Below, in pieces: positions 37,434 to 45,886 of a DNA stretch of 64,000 nucleotides. Both the position numbers and the translations under genes were made by a program. Source of the stretch: an uncultured Alphaproteobacteria bacterium. Its GTDB lineage: Bacteria; Pseudomonadota; Alphaproteobacteria; Rs-D84. Below the pieces are notes generated by a model, which made no database searches, was not told the origin of the DNA, and worked only from the letters and a program-made list of their open reading frames with translations. Numbering within the stretch: the first letter of the stretch is position 1; the number at the start of each line of letters is the position of its first letter. The DNA lies in the NCBI GenBank assembly GCA_946623825.1, contig CAMORN010000001.1, positions 80,202 through 144,201 of the forward strand, written 5' to 3'.

Positions 37434-37458
37434 AAAAACGCCGTTCGGCGTTTTTTTT
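37432..37458. terminator. Terminator between convergent genes at 37.4 kb
   Basis: AAAAAACGCCG-TTC-GGCGTTTTTTTT, usable from both sides. Confidence 0.88.
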
Positions 37459-39235
37459 ATTGCTGTTGTTGTTTCTTTAAATCTGGAATTTCAACATAAT
37501 CGTTATATTTAGCCAAGAATCGACCACCAGTCATACAAACAAAGTTAGACAAAGAATCATTATATGTACGGACTGCTTCGACCCAACGTTGTTCCAATTC
37601 TGTTTTTGCACCCTGATATCCGGCAAATCCACCCAATGCACCACCAGCAGCGGTTCCGATTAAGGTTGCTTTTGCGCGGGCTTCGTTGTTTATATCAATC
37701 AAGCCACCGTCTTCGGCATCTTTCGCGCTTGGTTGGAATTCATATTGTTTTTCGTCTTTTTTTTCTGAATCATCTGATTGTTCTTCGGTTGCAACAGCAG
37801 TGGTTATATTGTTTTTATAAAGCAATTTACCAGTCTTTTTATCGTTATTGCGTGCATATGCAACATAATTTTGTAAATCTGCATCTGTGTTAAAATCATT
37901 AATTGTATAACCAAAAGCAGGTTTTTTTATGTGATTATCATATACTGCGAACGCCGGTGTATAAGATGAAATTGTGTCTGCTCTCTTAACGATAAAATAC
38001 CCACCGTTTTGAGATGTTGCAGAAGAATCAAGTTTAAATTTTGATTTATTATTTTCAGTAACAGGTCTGTATACCACAGAGATATCGTGTACCTTAGATT
38101 TTTCTTTGGTAATCATTGAATCATAATCAATGTCTTCGCCACCGTCACCGTTTAATTTAATGTGCAATAATCCGCTGGCTGTACGGCAGTTGTGGAAATT
38201 ACCTTCTGTTTCAGTGTTTGTTGTGTTTAGTTCGCATTTCAACAAATCGCCAGACATATTAATCAGATAAACATCTTTTGCTGTATCAGAATATTCAACA
38301 GGTTTACCCTTGGTCACAAGATTACCAATGATACAATCTTTTTCAATGTCGGAACCATCAGGAACACATTTTGTGAAAGATAACACACTGTTTCCACCAG
38401 CCATCCCAGCAGCCATATTTCCAACCAACATACCTGCTGTTGCGTTCACAGCCGTAGATTTAATTGTATCACCAGCCACTTTGCCAGAATATGTGCTGGC
38501 CGCCATGATTCCAGCACTGGCAGTCATACCAAGTGCGGTATCCATTATCTGTGTTTTGCTGGTTCCCATTAATTTTGTGTCGCCATAACTTTTTGGTGCC
38601 AACATATTGCCCGCAACACCACCTATGATGGCGGCGGCTGCAATTTTCAGACCAGCATTTTGTTTTTGTTCTTCATTTAAAACTTTTTCAACATCCTGCA
38701 TAGTAGGTGGGGTGTCGTTTGGAACTTCTACCTTTTCAATTGCAGGCAACAACCCAGATACTGGAAACATATCTGCGTTACAACGCATTGAATCGCCCGC
38801 TGCAACAGTTGTAACCGCCAACACAGCATTTGTGTTTGCGTCAATCAATTTAACAATAGAAACGCATTGTGGAATTTGATTCATACGAACGCCAGATTCC
38901 GGAATAGACCATTTAAATTCGCCGTTTGGATAAATCATTGAACACAATTCCAAATCGGACATATTAACAGAATCAGACGAGTTATTTAAGATTGCTTCTG
39001 CCAGATTTTTATCATCAACGGCAACTGGTAAATTTGCAGTCTGGCTGGCTGTGGTTACATTGGTTGCGGTTGCATCATAATAGGCCTGTTGTTGTTGAAT
39101 TGCAGCAACCTGATTATAAGCATTTGCATAACTTCTGTTAGAATTTTTTGTTTTGATAGCGGCGTCCACCGGCGTATTTGCTATACACGCCAACATTGCG
39201 GAAAATAAAGATATTTTACATATTTTGTTTTTCAT
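37457..39235 (-). CDS. Large secreted protein with glycine-zipper segments, unknown function
   Basis: 592 aa, not recognised. A signal peptide (KISLFSAMLACIANTPVDA) is followed by a Gln/Ala-rich region. Two Gly/Ala-rich hydrophobic stretches occur: IAAAAIIGGVAGNM near 200 with GMTASAGIMAASTYSG near 235, and GTAAGGALGGFAGYQG near 545. These glycine zippers could insert in or associate with membranes. Six or more Cys are spread between. Encoded 31 bases downstream of the 377-aa barrel gene on the same strand, so the two may work together at the outer membrane. Confidence 0.7.
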   Translation of the reverse strand: MKNKICKISLFSAMLACIANTPVDAAIKTKNSNRSYANAYNQVAAIQQQQAYYDATATNVTTASQTANLPVAVDDKNLAEAILNNSSDSVNMSDLELCSMIYPNGEFKWSIPESGVRMNQIPQCVSIVKLIDANTNAVLAVTTVAAGDSMRCNADMFPVSGLLPAIEKVEVPNDTPPTMQDVEKVLNEEQKQNAGLKIAAAAIIGGVAGNMLAPKSYGDTKLMGTSKTQIMDTALGMTASAGIMAASTYSGKVAGDTIKSTAVNATAGMLVGNMAAGMAGGNSVLSFTKCVPDGSDIEKDCIIGNLVTKGKPVEYSDTAKDVYLINMSGDLLKCELNTTNTETEGNFHNCRTASGLLHIKLNGDGGEDIDYDSMITKEKSKVHDISVVYRPVTENNKSKFKLDSSATSQNGGYFIVKRADTISSYTPAFAVYDNHIKKPAFGYTINDFNTDADLQNYVAYARNNDKKTGKLLYKNNITTAVATEEQSDDSEKKDEKQYEFQPSAKDAEDGGLIDINNEARAKATLIGTAAGGALGGFAGYQGAKTELEQRWVEAVRTYNDSLSNFVCMTGGRFLAKYNDYVEIPDLKKQQQQ

Positions 39236-39266
39236 TTTATGTCCGCCAATCCCAAATCTGGTTTAA

Positions 39267-40400
39267 TTAGAATTCAAGTCTCAATCTGACACCAACGTCC
39301 AAATTGCTTAATCTGCCACTTTCATACCAATTTGTATAATGGAAAACGCTGTCATAAGGGGCTTCGTATTCATCGCCAGCACCATCACTTAACCATTCTG
39401 TTTGTGAAACGACGATTGAACCAGATGTTTTAATTTTACCCAAATTTGCGTAACGAACAAAGAAATCAAGTTTTAAACCTTCGTTCATTTCTGTTGTAAC
39501 ACCGGCTTCTAAACTGAAAGCCAATTGTTCCATCGTTCCGCCATTGTGGTATGCGTAAACATCACTGATACCGGTTAAACCACCCGCGGGAATATCCCCA
39601 GGAACACCACCGCCGGTTTCATCATAAAATGTTCCATCAAATACAACATAGTCTGCAATTGTGTTTAATGCCAAACCAACACCAGCGCCAACATAAGGAC
39701 GCAAAGCACCGCCCATCATATAACCGGTAAATGAATCAATGTTGTAATAAACATTTAACATTGTTGAATTAGATGTGATTGCGCCACCGGATACGGATGC
39801 TTCTGTATAAGAATCACCAGTAAATGTTTGAACATTATCAGCATAAGACAAACCCGATATACGCAAGAACGAGAAATCAACACGGATATCGCTGTTGATA
39901 GCTGCACCAACAGAAACCTGTAAAGGAATAACTGTGTCTTTTTTGAAATCAGATTCACGGAAAGAACCAGGTGCAAAGAATGCCTTGTCTTCGTTGGCAT
40001 AATCTGCGGACATACCGCCACTTATCATTGTGCTGTATGCAGCGGAAACACCGATATAAAGCCCACTTTCAGCCAATCTGTTATAATCAGCAGCCTGATA
40101 ATATTGACGGCCCGCGTTTGTAGCAGAAGAACCCACGCGTGGCAGGGAACCCGTAATACGATTAGGATTAGTTTGTGCGACATTCAACATTGGACGCCCG
40201 TTTGTTACGGATGCAGCCTGTAATTGTTGTGGCGTAATATTAGTTTTTTGTGCCTGTTGTACATAATACCCGTTGCCATTCATAACAAAACCATTATTTG
40301 CCATTGCCTGGGGATTATATACAGGATACGCGGCACCTGCCACGACGGGCACAGATGCTATAAATCCAGCCAAAATCGTAAGAAACTTGGTCTTTCTCAT
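39267..40400 (-). CDS. Outer-membrane beta-barrel surface protein (377 aa)
   Basis: A signal peptide (cleavage near VAGA-AYP) and a Gln/Asn-rich linker (about 25-105) precede a barrel of alternating strands (LYIGVSAAYSTMISGG, IRVDFSFLRISGLSYAD, LRPYVGAGVGLALNTIADY). It ends LDVGVRLRLEF with the terminal Phe needed by the BAM machinery. Size and GLYIGVSAAY/RPYVGAGVG elements resemble opacity or Msp2/P44-type surface antigens of alphaproteobacteria. The promoter resembles that of the 488-aa barrel gene. Confidence 0.82.
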   Translation of the reverse strand: MRKTKFLTILAGFIASVPVVAGAAYPVYNPQAMANNGFVMNGNGYYVQQAQKTNITPQQLQAASVTNGRPMLNVAQTNPNRITGSLPRVGSSATNAGRQYYQAADYNRLAESGLYIGVSAAYSTMISGGMSADYANEDKAFFAPGSFRESDFKKDTVIPLQVSVGAAINSDIRVDFSFLRISGLSYADNVQTFTGDSYTEASVSGGAITSNSTMLNVYYNIDSFTGYMMGGALRPYVGAGVGLALNTIADYVVFDGTFYDETGGGVPGDIPAGGLTGISDVYAYHNGGTMEQLAFSLEAGVTTEMNEGLKLDFFVRYANLGKIKTSGSIVVSQTEWLSDGAGDEYEAPYDSVFHYTNWYESGRLSNLDVGVRLRLEF

Positions 40401-40425
40401 CTTTCTTCAGACTTCCTTTTGTTGT

Positions 40426-40458
40426 TATTATATCATAAAACGGGGTCTAAAAAAAGTG
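40426..40458 (-). promoter_or_regulatory. Promoter of the 377-aa barrel gene, shared type
   Basis: On the minus strand CACTTTTTTTAGACCCCG then TTTTATGATATAATA, with TATAAT at 40427-40432. Compare 25168-25200. Confidence 0.6.
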
Positions 40459-40475
40459 TATTTTTATATAAAAAT

Positions 40476-40508
40476 TATAAAAAAACACCCGAAAGAAAAT
40501 TCGGGTGT
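40476..40508 (-). terminator. Terminator of the 336-aa barrel gene
   Basis: On the minus strand ACACCCGAA-TTTTCT-TTCGGGTGT followed by TTTTTTTATAA. Confidence 0.88.
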
Positions 40509-40535
40509 AATTGTCCAATATAATTTTTTGTTTTT

Positions 40536-41546
40536 TTAGAAACGTGCGTTGAATCTAAAGCCCGCTTCTGCTTTGATGTCGGTTCCATTTTGAGAACCAG
40601 AATGGGAATCATCAAATGTGTATTCCGCGAACATAGCAATTTGCATATCGTCAGAAATGCTGTATGCAACATTTGCCTTTAATACATATTCATCCCAACC
40701 ATCTTTCATGTTTTTGGTTGCTGCTAACAATTCTTCAACTTTTTGTTGTTGAGCATATTGGTATGCAGGGATGGTGTGTTTTTTTAATTTTGTATGAATA
40801 CTTTTTACACCATTATCTGTGTGTTCAATGTATTCAAAACCACCACCAAATGACCATTTGGAATTCATTTGATACATTGCATCAAAACCCGCAACCGTTT
40901 CATGTGTAGATTTTAGGTTTACAGAAATTTCATCTTTACCAAACAAATTTGCTAAAGCTGGAATTCCGATGCCAATTTTGTTGTTGTGGTTTCCGAATGT
41001 TTGTAAATATTCAACATGGGCGGCCAATGTGAATTTATCCCATGTTTTACCAAAACGTGTTCCGGCGATTATACCATAACGACCATTTGCATAATTATCA
41101 AACTTAAAACCGTCTAGTTTATATGTGCCTTTCATTGGGGAAACGCCTGATAAATATGAATCAACATATAAATCAAGAACCAATGGTTTATCTTCGGTCA
41201 ATGCACGATACATTAAACCAATACGACCGCGGTGCATACCCTGACGGGAAATGTCTTCGTCATGTGTATAACCAAAATGTCCATGGATATCTAATCTGTC
41301 GGTGATTCCGTATCCAATATCACCCGCAAAACGCCAAATTGGGTTTTCTACATCCCCATCCATGTGTTTTTTTCTTGTTGCTTCGGTGCTGTCTGCTTTT
41401 TTATACATAAATGCAGCGCCTGTTTTAAGGTAGACCTCTCTGTTCTTAGGCATATAAAGAGGATTTTCCATGTTTGATGCAGCGAACGCAGTTGCAGAAA
41501 CAACAGATGCAGTCAATGCAATCAAACTTACCAAAGGACTTTTCAT
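40536..41546 (-). CDS. Outer-membrane beta-barrel, porin-like (336 aa)
   Basis: Signal peptide (ALTASVVSATAFA) followed directly by strands, ending GFRFNARF. Alternating segments include RFAGDIGYGITDRLDIHGHFGYTH, GRYGIIAGTRFGKTWDKFTLAAHVEY and LKANVAYSISDDMQIAMFAEYTF. A Lys/Gln-rich insertion (KLKKHTIPAYQYAQQQKVEE) is probably an external loop. Family not recognised. Its upstream region holds repeated operator-like sequences. Confidence 0.8.
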   Translation of the reverse strand: MKSPLVSLIALTASVVSATAFAASNMENPLYMPKNREVYLKTGAAFMYKKADSTEATRKKHMDGDVENPIWRFAGDIGYGITDRLDIHGHFGYTHDEDISRQGMHRGRIGLMYRALTEDKPLVLDLYVDSYLSGVSPMKGTYKLDGFKFDNYANGRYGIIAGTRFGKTWDKFTLAAHVEYLQTFGNHNNKIGIGIPALANLFGKDEISVNLKSTHETVAGFDAMYQMNSKWSFGGGFEYIEHTDNGVKSIHTKLKKHTIPAYQYAQQQKVEELLAATKNMKDGWDEYVLKANVAYSISDDMQIAMFAEYTFDDSHSGSQNGTDIKAEAGFRFNARF

Positions 41547-41585
41547 CTAAATTCTCCTTTCTATTAAGTGATGAAATAACCAACC

Positions 41586-41635
41586 CCCATTATTGGCAAG
41601 ATTGGTGTTATATCCATACCACCCATTATTGGCAA
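41586..41635 (-). repeat. Two direct repeats in the promoter region of the 336-aa barrel gene
   Basis: CCCATTATTGGCAA occurs at 41586-41599 and again at 41622-41635, exactly 36 bp apart, 40-90 bases upstream of the barrel ATG. The core CCATTATTGG is nearly palindromic. Likely binding sites for a regulator. Confidence 0.55.
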
Positions 41636-41679
41636 TAGTACGCTTTGCGATATAACAAACATATTTTTATACATTATTT

Positions 41680-41745
41680 AAGTGATGTCAAAAAATAAAT
41701 TATCTTGACATATCACTTGAAATATGTCAGACGCAACCTATATCT
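41680..41745 (+). promoter_or_regulatory. Overlapping inverted repeats and probable promoter of the 178-aa gene
   Basis: TGACATAT-N8-ATATGTCA is a perfect inverted repeat (41706-41729). It overlaps a second pairing of AAGTGATGTCAA (41680-41691) with TTGACATATCACTT (41705-41718). A promoter with -35 TTGAAA (41717-41722) and -10 TATATC (41739-41744) would lie across them. AAGTGATG occurs once more at 41566-41573, near the divergent barrel gene. Confidence 0.5.
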
Positions 41746-41791
41746 ATATCAGAGAGATGTGGGAAACCCAATAAAACCAAAGGGGTGCGCC

Positions 41792-42328
41792 ATGATACAG
41801 CCATTATACACAGACAAACAAAGACAAGAATTGCGCCGTCATCAAATTTTGATGCACGGTGGCAGAACACAAAAAAATCAACTTTCTCAGGAAACAATTA
41901 AACAAATCAAAAAAGATTATTATGAAATGTTTATCGGTTTTACATCTGTGAATTGGTCAAAGCGTGATACAAAACTTGGCACAGCATGGCAAAAGGCGTT
42001 GGGACAAATGGAAACATATATCAAAACCAAGTCAAAAATTCAAAACAACCCTGTCTATGAATGTTTGGTTGATATACACAAAAAATTCAGCAAAAGAATT
42101 TCTGAACATATTATGAAATGTCGTGGTCGTGAATCTGAAACGGTATTGCCAGAAAGATTGCATAAAAAATTTGCCCAAGACGAAAAAATGATAGTTGAAG
42201 GTAAAAGTGCGCTGGACAGTGTTTACACACAATATATGCCAAAGCAAACAATTCAACCGAAAATGGCACCACAAGATATACGAAAAATATTGTTGCAAGA
42301 ATATCTGGCCAGACAAAGGGCTGCTTAA
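41792..42328 (+). CDS. Hypothetical 178-aa helical protein
   Basis: Not recognised. The ATG at 41792 follows AAAGGGGTGCGCC and is preferred over an upstream in-frame start at 41705 that lies inside the operator. Strongly basic and helical (KQIKKDYYEMF, RISEHIMKCRGRESE, IRKILLQEYLARQRAA). No signal peptide. Shares its AGGGGT ribosome site type with several orphan genes here. Confidence 0.65.
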   Translation: MIQPLYTDKQRQELRRHQILMHGGRTQKNQLSQETIKQIKKDYYEMFIGFTSVNWSKRDTKLGTAWQKALGQMETYIKTKSKIQNNPVYECLVDIHKKFSKRISEHIMKCRGRESETVLPERLHKKFAQDEKMIVEGKSALDSVYTQYMPKQTIQPKMAPQDIRKILLQEYLARQRAA

Positions 42329-42335
42329 AACAAAT

Positions 42336-42364
42336 AAAAAAAACTGCCGTTTGGCAGTTTTTTT
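42336..42364. terminator. Terminator between the 178-aa gene and glyQS
   Basis: AAAAACTGCC-GTTT-GGCAGTTTTTTT, usable in both directions. Confidence 0.85.
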
Positions 42365-42378
42365 ATTTTGCATATTTT

Positions 42379-43740
42379 TTATTGGTTAACGATTTCAAGA
42401 ACACGTTTTACAACATCTTCTGATTTAATTCTTTCTTGTTCCATGCTGTCGCGGTGTCTTAATGTGACAGTGCCGTCTTCCAATGTTTGGTGATCAACGG
42501 TTATGCAAACCGGGGTTCCAATTTCATCATGACGACGATAGTTTTTACCAATATTTCCAGAATTTTCCAATTCTATTTTGCCGATACCTAATTTTCTTAA
42601 ATCATCAACAATTTTATTGGACAAATCTACGATTTCAGGAACATTTCTGACCAATGGAATAACTGCAGCCTTGACCGGTGATAACCATGGTTTCAATTTC
42701 AATACAACACGTGATTTACCATCGCCCAAATCTTCTTCGTCGTATGATTCTATCATCACAGCCAACATCGCACGATTTACACCCATGGCGGTTTCAATTA
42801 CATATGGAATGAAACTTTCACCGCTTTGTGCATCGCTGTAAGACAATTTTGTTGTAGAATCTTTATTTTCCATGACTTTTGCAGCCAATTTGAATTCTTT
42901 TTGAGATTTTGTATGTGAACCCAAATCAAAATCTTGACGGTTATGGACACCTTCTACTTCGTCAAAGCCGTCTGGGAATGCGTATTCAATATCAACTGCA
43001 GCCTTGGCATAGTGTGCCAATTTTACATGTGGTAAAAATCTCAATTTTTCAGCAGGTATTCCCAAAACATTTGTCCACCATGCAAGTCTGTTTGCTTTCC
43101 AATATTCAAAATATTTTTCATCGTCGCTTGGGTTAACAAAATATTGCATTTCAGCCTGTTCAAATTCACGCATACGAAATACAAAACCACGTGGGGAAAT
43201 TTCATTACGAAATGCCTTTCCGATTTGTGCAATTCCAAATGGTAATTTGTGTGGTTTAGAATCAAGAACATTTTTGAAATTCACATAGGTTGTTGTTGCA
43301 GTTTCAGGACGCAAATAAGCATTTATTGCACCGTCTGCCATTGCACCAATGGATAAACCCATCATTAATTGGTATGCGCGTGGTTCTGTGATGTCAGTGC
43401 TGCCACAATTATCGCATTTTGTTGGGTCTTTCATTTTATCTTGGCGCATGCGGGCACCACATTTTTTACATTCAACAAGTGGGTCTGAAAAACTTCCTTC
43501 GTGTCCAGAATATTTCCACATTAAACGATTGGAAATAAGTGCGGCATCAAGTCCTTCTATATCATTTCTTGAATAAATCATTGCGTTCCACCATGCGTTG
43601 CGAATATTACGCATTAATTCAACACCGTATGGACCGTAATCGTATGCACCACCAAGTCCGCCATAGATTTCAGAACCTGTGAAAATAAAACCACGTCTTT
43701 TGCAAAGTGCTACGATATCATTTATTGATTTTGCTGGCAT
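42379..43740 (-). CDS. glyQS: Glycyl-tRNA synthetase, single-chain homodimeric type
   Basis: 453 aa. The class II core is complete: motif 1 area GGAYDYGPYGVELMRNIRNAW, a zinc knuckle (CKKCGARM...CDNCG, about 90-120), motif 2 IAQIGKAFRNEISPRGFVFRMREFEQAE, motif 3 GVNRAMLAVMIES, and a C-terminal anticodon domain. Most proteobacteria use the unrelated alpha2beta2 enzyme (GlyQ plus GlyS); this is the archaeal/eukaryotic/Gram-positive form. It charges tRNA-Gly. Stands alone between a terminator and the ferredoxin gene. Confidence 0.95.
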   Translation of the reverse strand: MPAKSINDIVALCKRRGFIFTGSEIYGGLGGAYDYGPYGVELMRNIRNAWWNAMIYSRNDIEGLDAALISNRLMWKYSGHEGSFSDPLVECKKCGARMRQDKMKDPTKCDNCGSTDITEPRAYQLMMGLSIGAMADGAINAYLRPETATTTYVNFKNVLDSKPHKLPFGIAQIGKAFRNEISPRGFVFRMREFEQAEMQYFVNPSDDEKYFEYWKANRLAWWTNVLGIPAEKLRFLPHVKLAHYAKAAVDIEYAFPDGFDEVEGVHNRQDFDLGSHTKSQKEFKLAAKVMENKDSTTKLSYSDAQSGESFIPYVIETAMGVNRAMLAVMIESYDEEDLGDGKSRVVLKLKPWLSPVKAAVIPLVRNVPEIVDLSNKIVDDLRKLGIGKIELENSGNIGKNYRRHDEIGTPVCITVDHQTLEDGTVTLRHRDSMEQERIKSEDVVKRVLEIVNQ

Positions 43741-43775
43741 TTTTCTACCCCTATAATTTTTTTGCCATTTTTATC

Positions 43776-43985
43776 TTATTTATTTGTTGTTGGTTTTGGT
43801 GTGTCTGGTACATCTGGTGCGATAGCAGCCATTGGACATACAGCGGCACATGTTCCGCAACCCATACATTTTTTTGGGTCAATTACACATTTTCCATCTG
43901 GTGAATCAGATATTGCCATTGCAGGGCAAACACCCATACATGTGTGACAACCGATACATTTTGCTGGGTCAATTTTATAAGCCAT
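43776..43985 (-). CDS. 2[4Fe-4S] ferredoxin
   Basis: 69 aa with two CxxCxxCxxxCP clusters: CIGCHTCMGVCP near residue 10-21 and CMGCGTCAAVCP near 40-51, separated by the usual hinge. A low-potential electron carrier such as feeds radical SAM enzymes or hydrogen/pyruvate metabolism; the partner is not evident. Preceded by GGAAG. A Pro/Thr/Lys tail follows the second cluster. Confidence 0.93.
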   Translation of the reverse strand: MAYKIDPAKCIGCHTCMGVCPAMAISDSPDGKCVIDPKKCMGCGTCAAVCPMAAIAPDVPDTPKPTTNK

Positions 43986-44018
43986 TTTGTCTTCCTTTTT
44001 TTATTTGTTTTTTTTATT

Positions 44019-44726
44019 TTAATCTCTGTTGTTCAATAATCCAAGTATATATTCAAACAAAGCGACAAATGATATATACATGTGCAAAGCGCCCAATACA
44101 GCCAATTGGTCCCTTTGTGTGTCGTCGCTGATAACATTATAAGCATTTTTCAATGTCTGCATATCATATGCTGCGAACAAAGCAAAAATCAACACACCCA
44201 GTAAACATACAACAGAACTGAATGTTGCGCCAAATGGAACAAATATAGATACGATTCCAACCAATATTAAACCAATCATACCCAAGAATAAAAATACGCC
44301 CAAGAAAGATAAATCTTTTACCGTTTTATATCCAAACAAAGTCATGCAACCGAACATCAAAGCAGCCAACACCAACGCCATCACAACAGAAGCGCCACTG
44401 GATACCAAAACCATAGGGCTGATGATGATTCCCATTAAAACAGAATACAGAAATAATAATATAGTTGCGGTAGATGCCTGCATTGAAAATGCGCGTGCCT
44501 GTGCCCACAGGGATAATCCCAATGCGCCAAACGCAATAATATAATATGCAACAGACAAACCGCCGTTGCTGATTAAATTCATAACAGAATCAGTTGCGAT
44601 CATTGCGAATGTTGTCAGGGCAGTTAAACCAACCGCGCCAGCCATCAAACCGAATATGCGTTTGAAGTATAATTCAATTCCGCCAATTTTATTTACTTTC
44701 TTTGCAATAGATTTTGTTGCAACCAT
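44019..44726 (-). CDS. BAX inhibitor-1 family membrane protein (YbhL/YccA type)
   Basis: 235 aa with seven hydrophobic helices. Family marks: FKRIFGLMAGAVGLTALTTF at the start, SLWAQARAFSMQASTATILLFLYSVLMGI, and the C-terminal FALFAAYDMQTLKNAY...ALHMYISFVALFEYILGLL with the conserved Asp residues of the pore. Members act as pH-sensitive calcium leaks or inhibit FtsH; the role here is not known. Located upstream of the ferredoxin gene on the same strand. Confidence 0.93.
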   Translation of the reverse strand: MVATKSIAKKVNKIGGIELYFKRIFGLMAGAVGLTALTTFAMIATDSVMNLISNGGLSVAYYIIAFGALGLSLWAQARAFSMQASTATILLFLYSVLMGIIISPMVLVSSGASVVMALVLAALMFGCMTLFGYKTVKDLSFLGVFLFLGMIGLILVGIVSIFVPFGATFSSVVCLLGVLIFALFAAYDMQTLKNAYNVISDDTQRDQLAVLGALHMYISFVALFEYILGLLNNRD

Positions 44727-44816
44727 TTTTATTCTCCTTGTTTTTATATGACAGAAATATAATACACTTGTGTTTGCAATTCAAGATTAAAGCAAATATA
44801 TTTTTTACACAAACAC

Positions 44817-44845
44817 TTGACAAATGACTTTTTGTCAATTATATT
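44817..44845 (+). promoter_or_regulatory. Promoter with operator-like palindrome for the three-gene orphan operon
   Basis: -35 TTGACA (44817-44822), 17-bp spacer, -10 TATATT (44840-44845). The -35 and spacer form a perfect inverted repeat TTGACAAA-TGACTT-TTTGTCAA (44817-44838), a likely repressor site. Confidence 0.6.
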
Positions 44846-44878
44846 ATTAGCATAAAACACGACCAAGAGGGGTTAGAT

Positions 44879-45151
44879 ATGGCTAATGATGCAGTAATAC
44901 CAAAAGATGTTTACAAAAAACAATGTGAAGAACGTCTTGCACAAAAACGCAAAGATATAGAAGTATTGAATAAAAAATTGAAAACTTTGGTTCCGGGTTC
45001 TGCTGAATATCAACAATGTCAAATTGATTTGGCAAAGGCTGAAAAGAAAGCGAAAGAATATGTTCAATCTATTTATATTATGGATGTTCAAATGAATGCG
45101 AAAACATATGCAAGATTTATGGGTATTCCAATGATACCTAACGTTAGATAA
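44879..45151 (+). CDS. Hypothetical 90-aa helical protein (first of three)
   Basis: Not recognised. The ATG follows AGAGGGGTTAGAT. Mostly a charged helix (EERLAQKRKDIEVLNKKLKTL and QIDLAKAEKKAKEY), consistent with a short coiled coil, with a hydrophobic C-terminal turn (FMGIPMIP). Heads an operon with two similarly sized orphans and its own palindromic promoter. Confidence 0.65.
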   Translation: MANDAVIPKDVYKKQCEERLAQKRKDIEVLNKKLKTLVPGSAEYQQCQIDLAKAEKKAKEYVQSIYIMDVQMNAKTYARFMGIPMIPNVR

Positions 45152-45186
45152 ATAAAAAATTAAATAAATAAAAAAAGGGAAATAAT

Positions 45187-45489
45187 ATGAATTTGGAATG
45201 TAAAGTATTGCCGGGTATCGGTTGTGCTATGGCAACAAAAGAACGTCTTGGACAACAATATATTGAAATGACAAAGAATTTTCGCAAAGAAAGAATCAAG
45301 GGCTATATGTCTGACAAAGTTATTGCGAATTATGAAAGAATTATCGCAGAGAAAAGACGTTATTTCCCAGATTTTATAAAGGGCAGAATAGAAAAATTGC
45401 AAATTCAGATTGATTGTTGTTCTGACAAAAGATACGAAAAACAAGTTGCTTTGAATTTCTGGTTGAAGAAACAAAAACAATATGCTTAA
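45187..45489 (+). CDS. Hypothetical 100-aa protein (second of three)
   Basis: Not recognised. Basic and helical, with five Cys/Met-rich points (LECKVLPGIGCAM, IDCCSDK). Preceded by AAAAGGGAAA. Gaps of 35 and 15 bases to its neighbours indicate one transcript. Confidence 0.6.
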   Translation: MNLECKVLPGIGCAMATKERLGQQYIEMTKNFRKERIKGYMSDKVIANYERIIAEKRRYFPDFIKGRIEKLQIQIDCCSDKRYEKQVALNFWLKKQKQYA

Positions 45490-45504
45490 AAAGGGAATAT
45501 ACAA

Positions 45505-45798
45505 ATGAAACACGAAGATCCAAGACAAAAATATTTGCGTGTACGCCAATCTATAAGACAAAGCGTGGAAAGAGAAGTAGCATTTACATGTGTTATGAAT
45601 TTTCCTGCTAATCAGACTGCAAATATTGAAAAATGGAAACAAAAAATTGTTGAAATCAAAAAAGATAAAACATTGAAAACCGTTGAAAAGAAACAAAAAA
45701 TAGAACGTTGTAATCAAAAAATTGCAGAAATTGCATCTTCTATTGAACTGTTTTATGTTCAACATCCTTATGTTAAAAGAGAAGTTTTAACAAAATAA
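45505..45798 (+). CDS. Hypothetical 97-aa helical protein (third of three)
   Basis: Not recognised. Strongly basic coiled-coil-like helix (EKWKQKIVEIKKDKTLKTVEKK). AAAAGGGAA ribosome site. A terminator follows directly. Confidence 0.6.
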   Translation: MKHEDPRQKYLRVRQSIRQSVEREVAFTCVMNFPANQTANIEKWKQKIVEIKKDKTLKTVEKKQKIERCNQKIAEIASSIELFYVQHPYVKREVLTK

Positions 45799-45829
45799 AT
45801 TAAAGCCACGAAATGTGGCTTTAATTTTT
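45799..45829 (+). terminator. Terminator of the three-gene orphan operon
   Basis: TTAAAGCCAC-GAAAT-GTGGCTTTAA followed by TTTTTA. Confidence 0.82.
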
Positions 45830-45886
45830 AGTTGAAAGATAATTTGTTTTAATAAACAATAGCGATAACAAAGAAAGGTTTGAATT

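Noticed and set aside
45160-45765. A 201-codon minus-strand frame rich in Phe and Ile
   Set aside because: Antisense of two Lys-rich plus-strand genes that have ribosome sites, a promoter and a terminator; Phe/Leu/Ile richness is the mirror of Lys/Glu codons.
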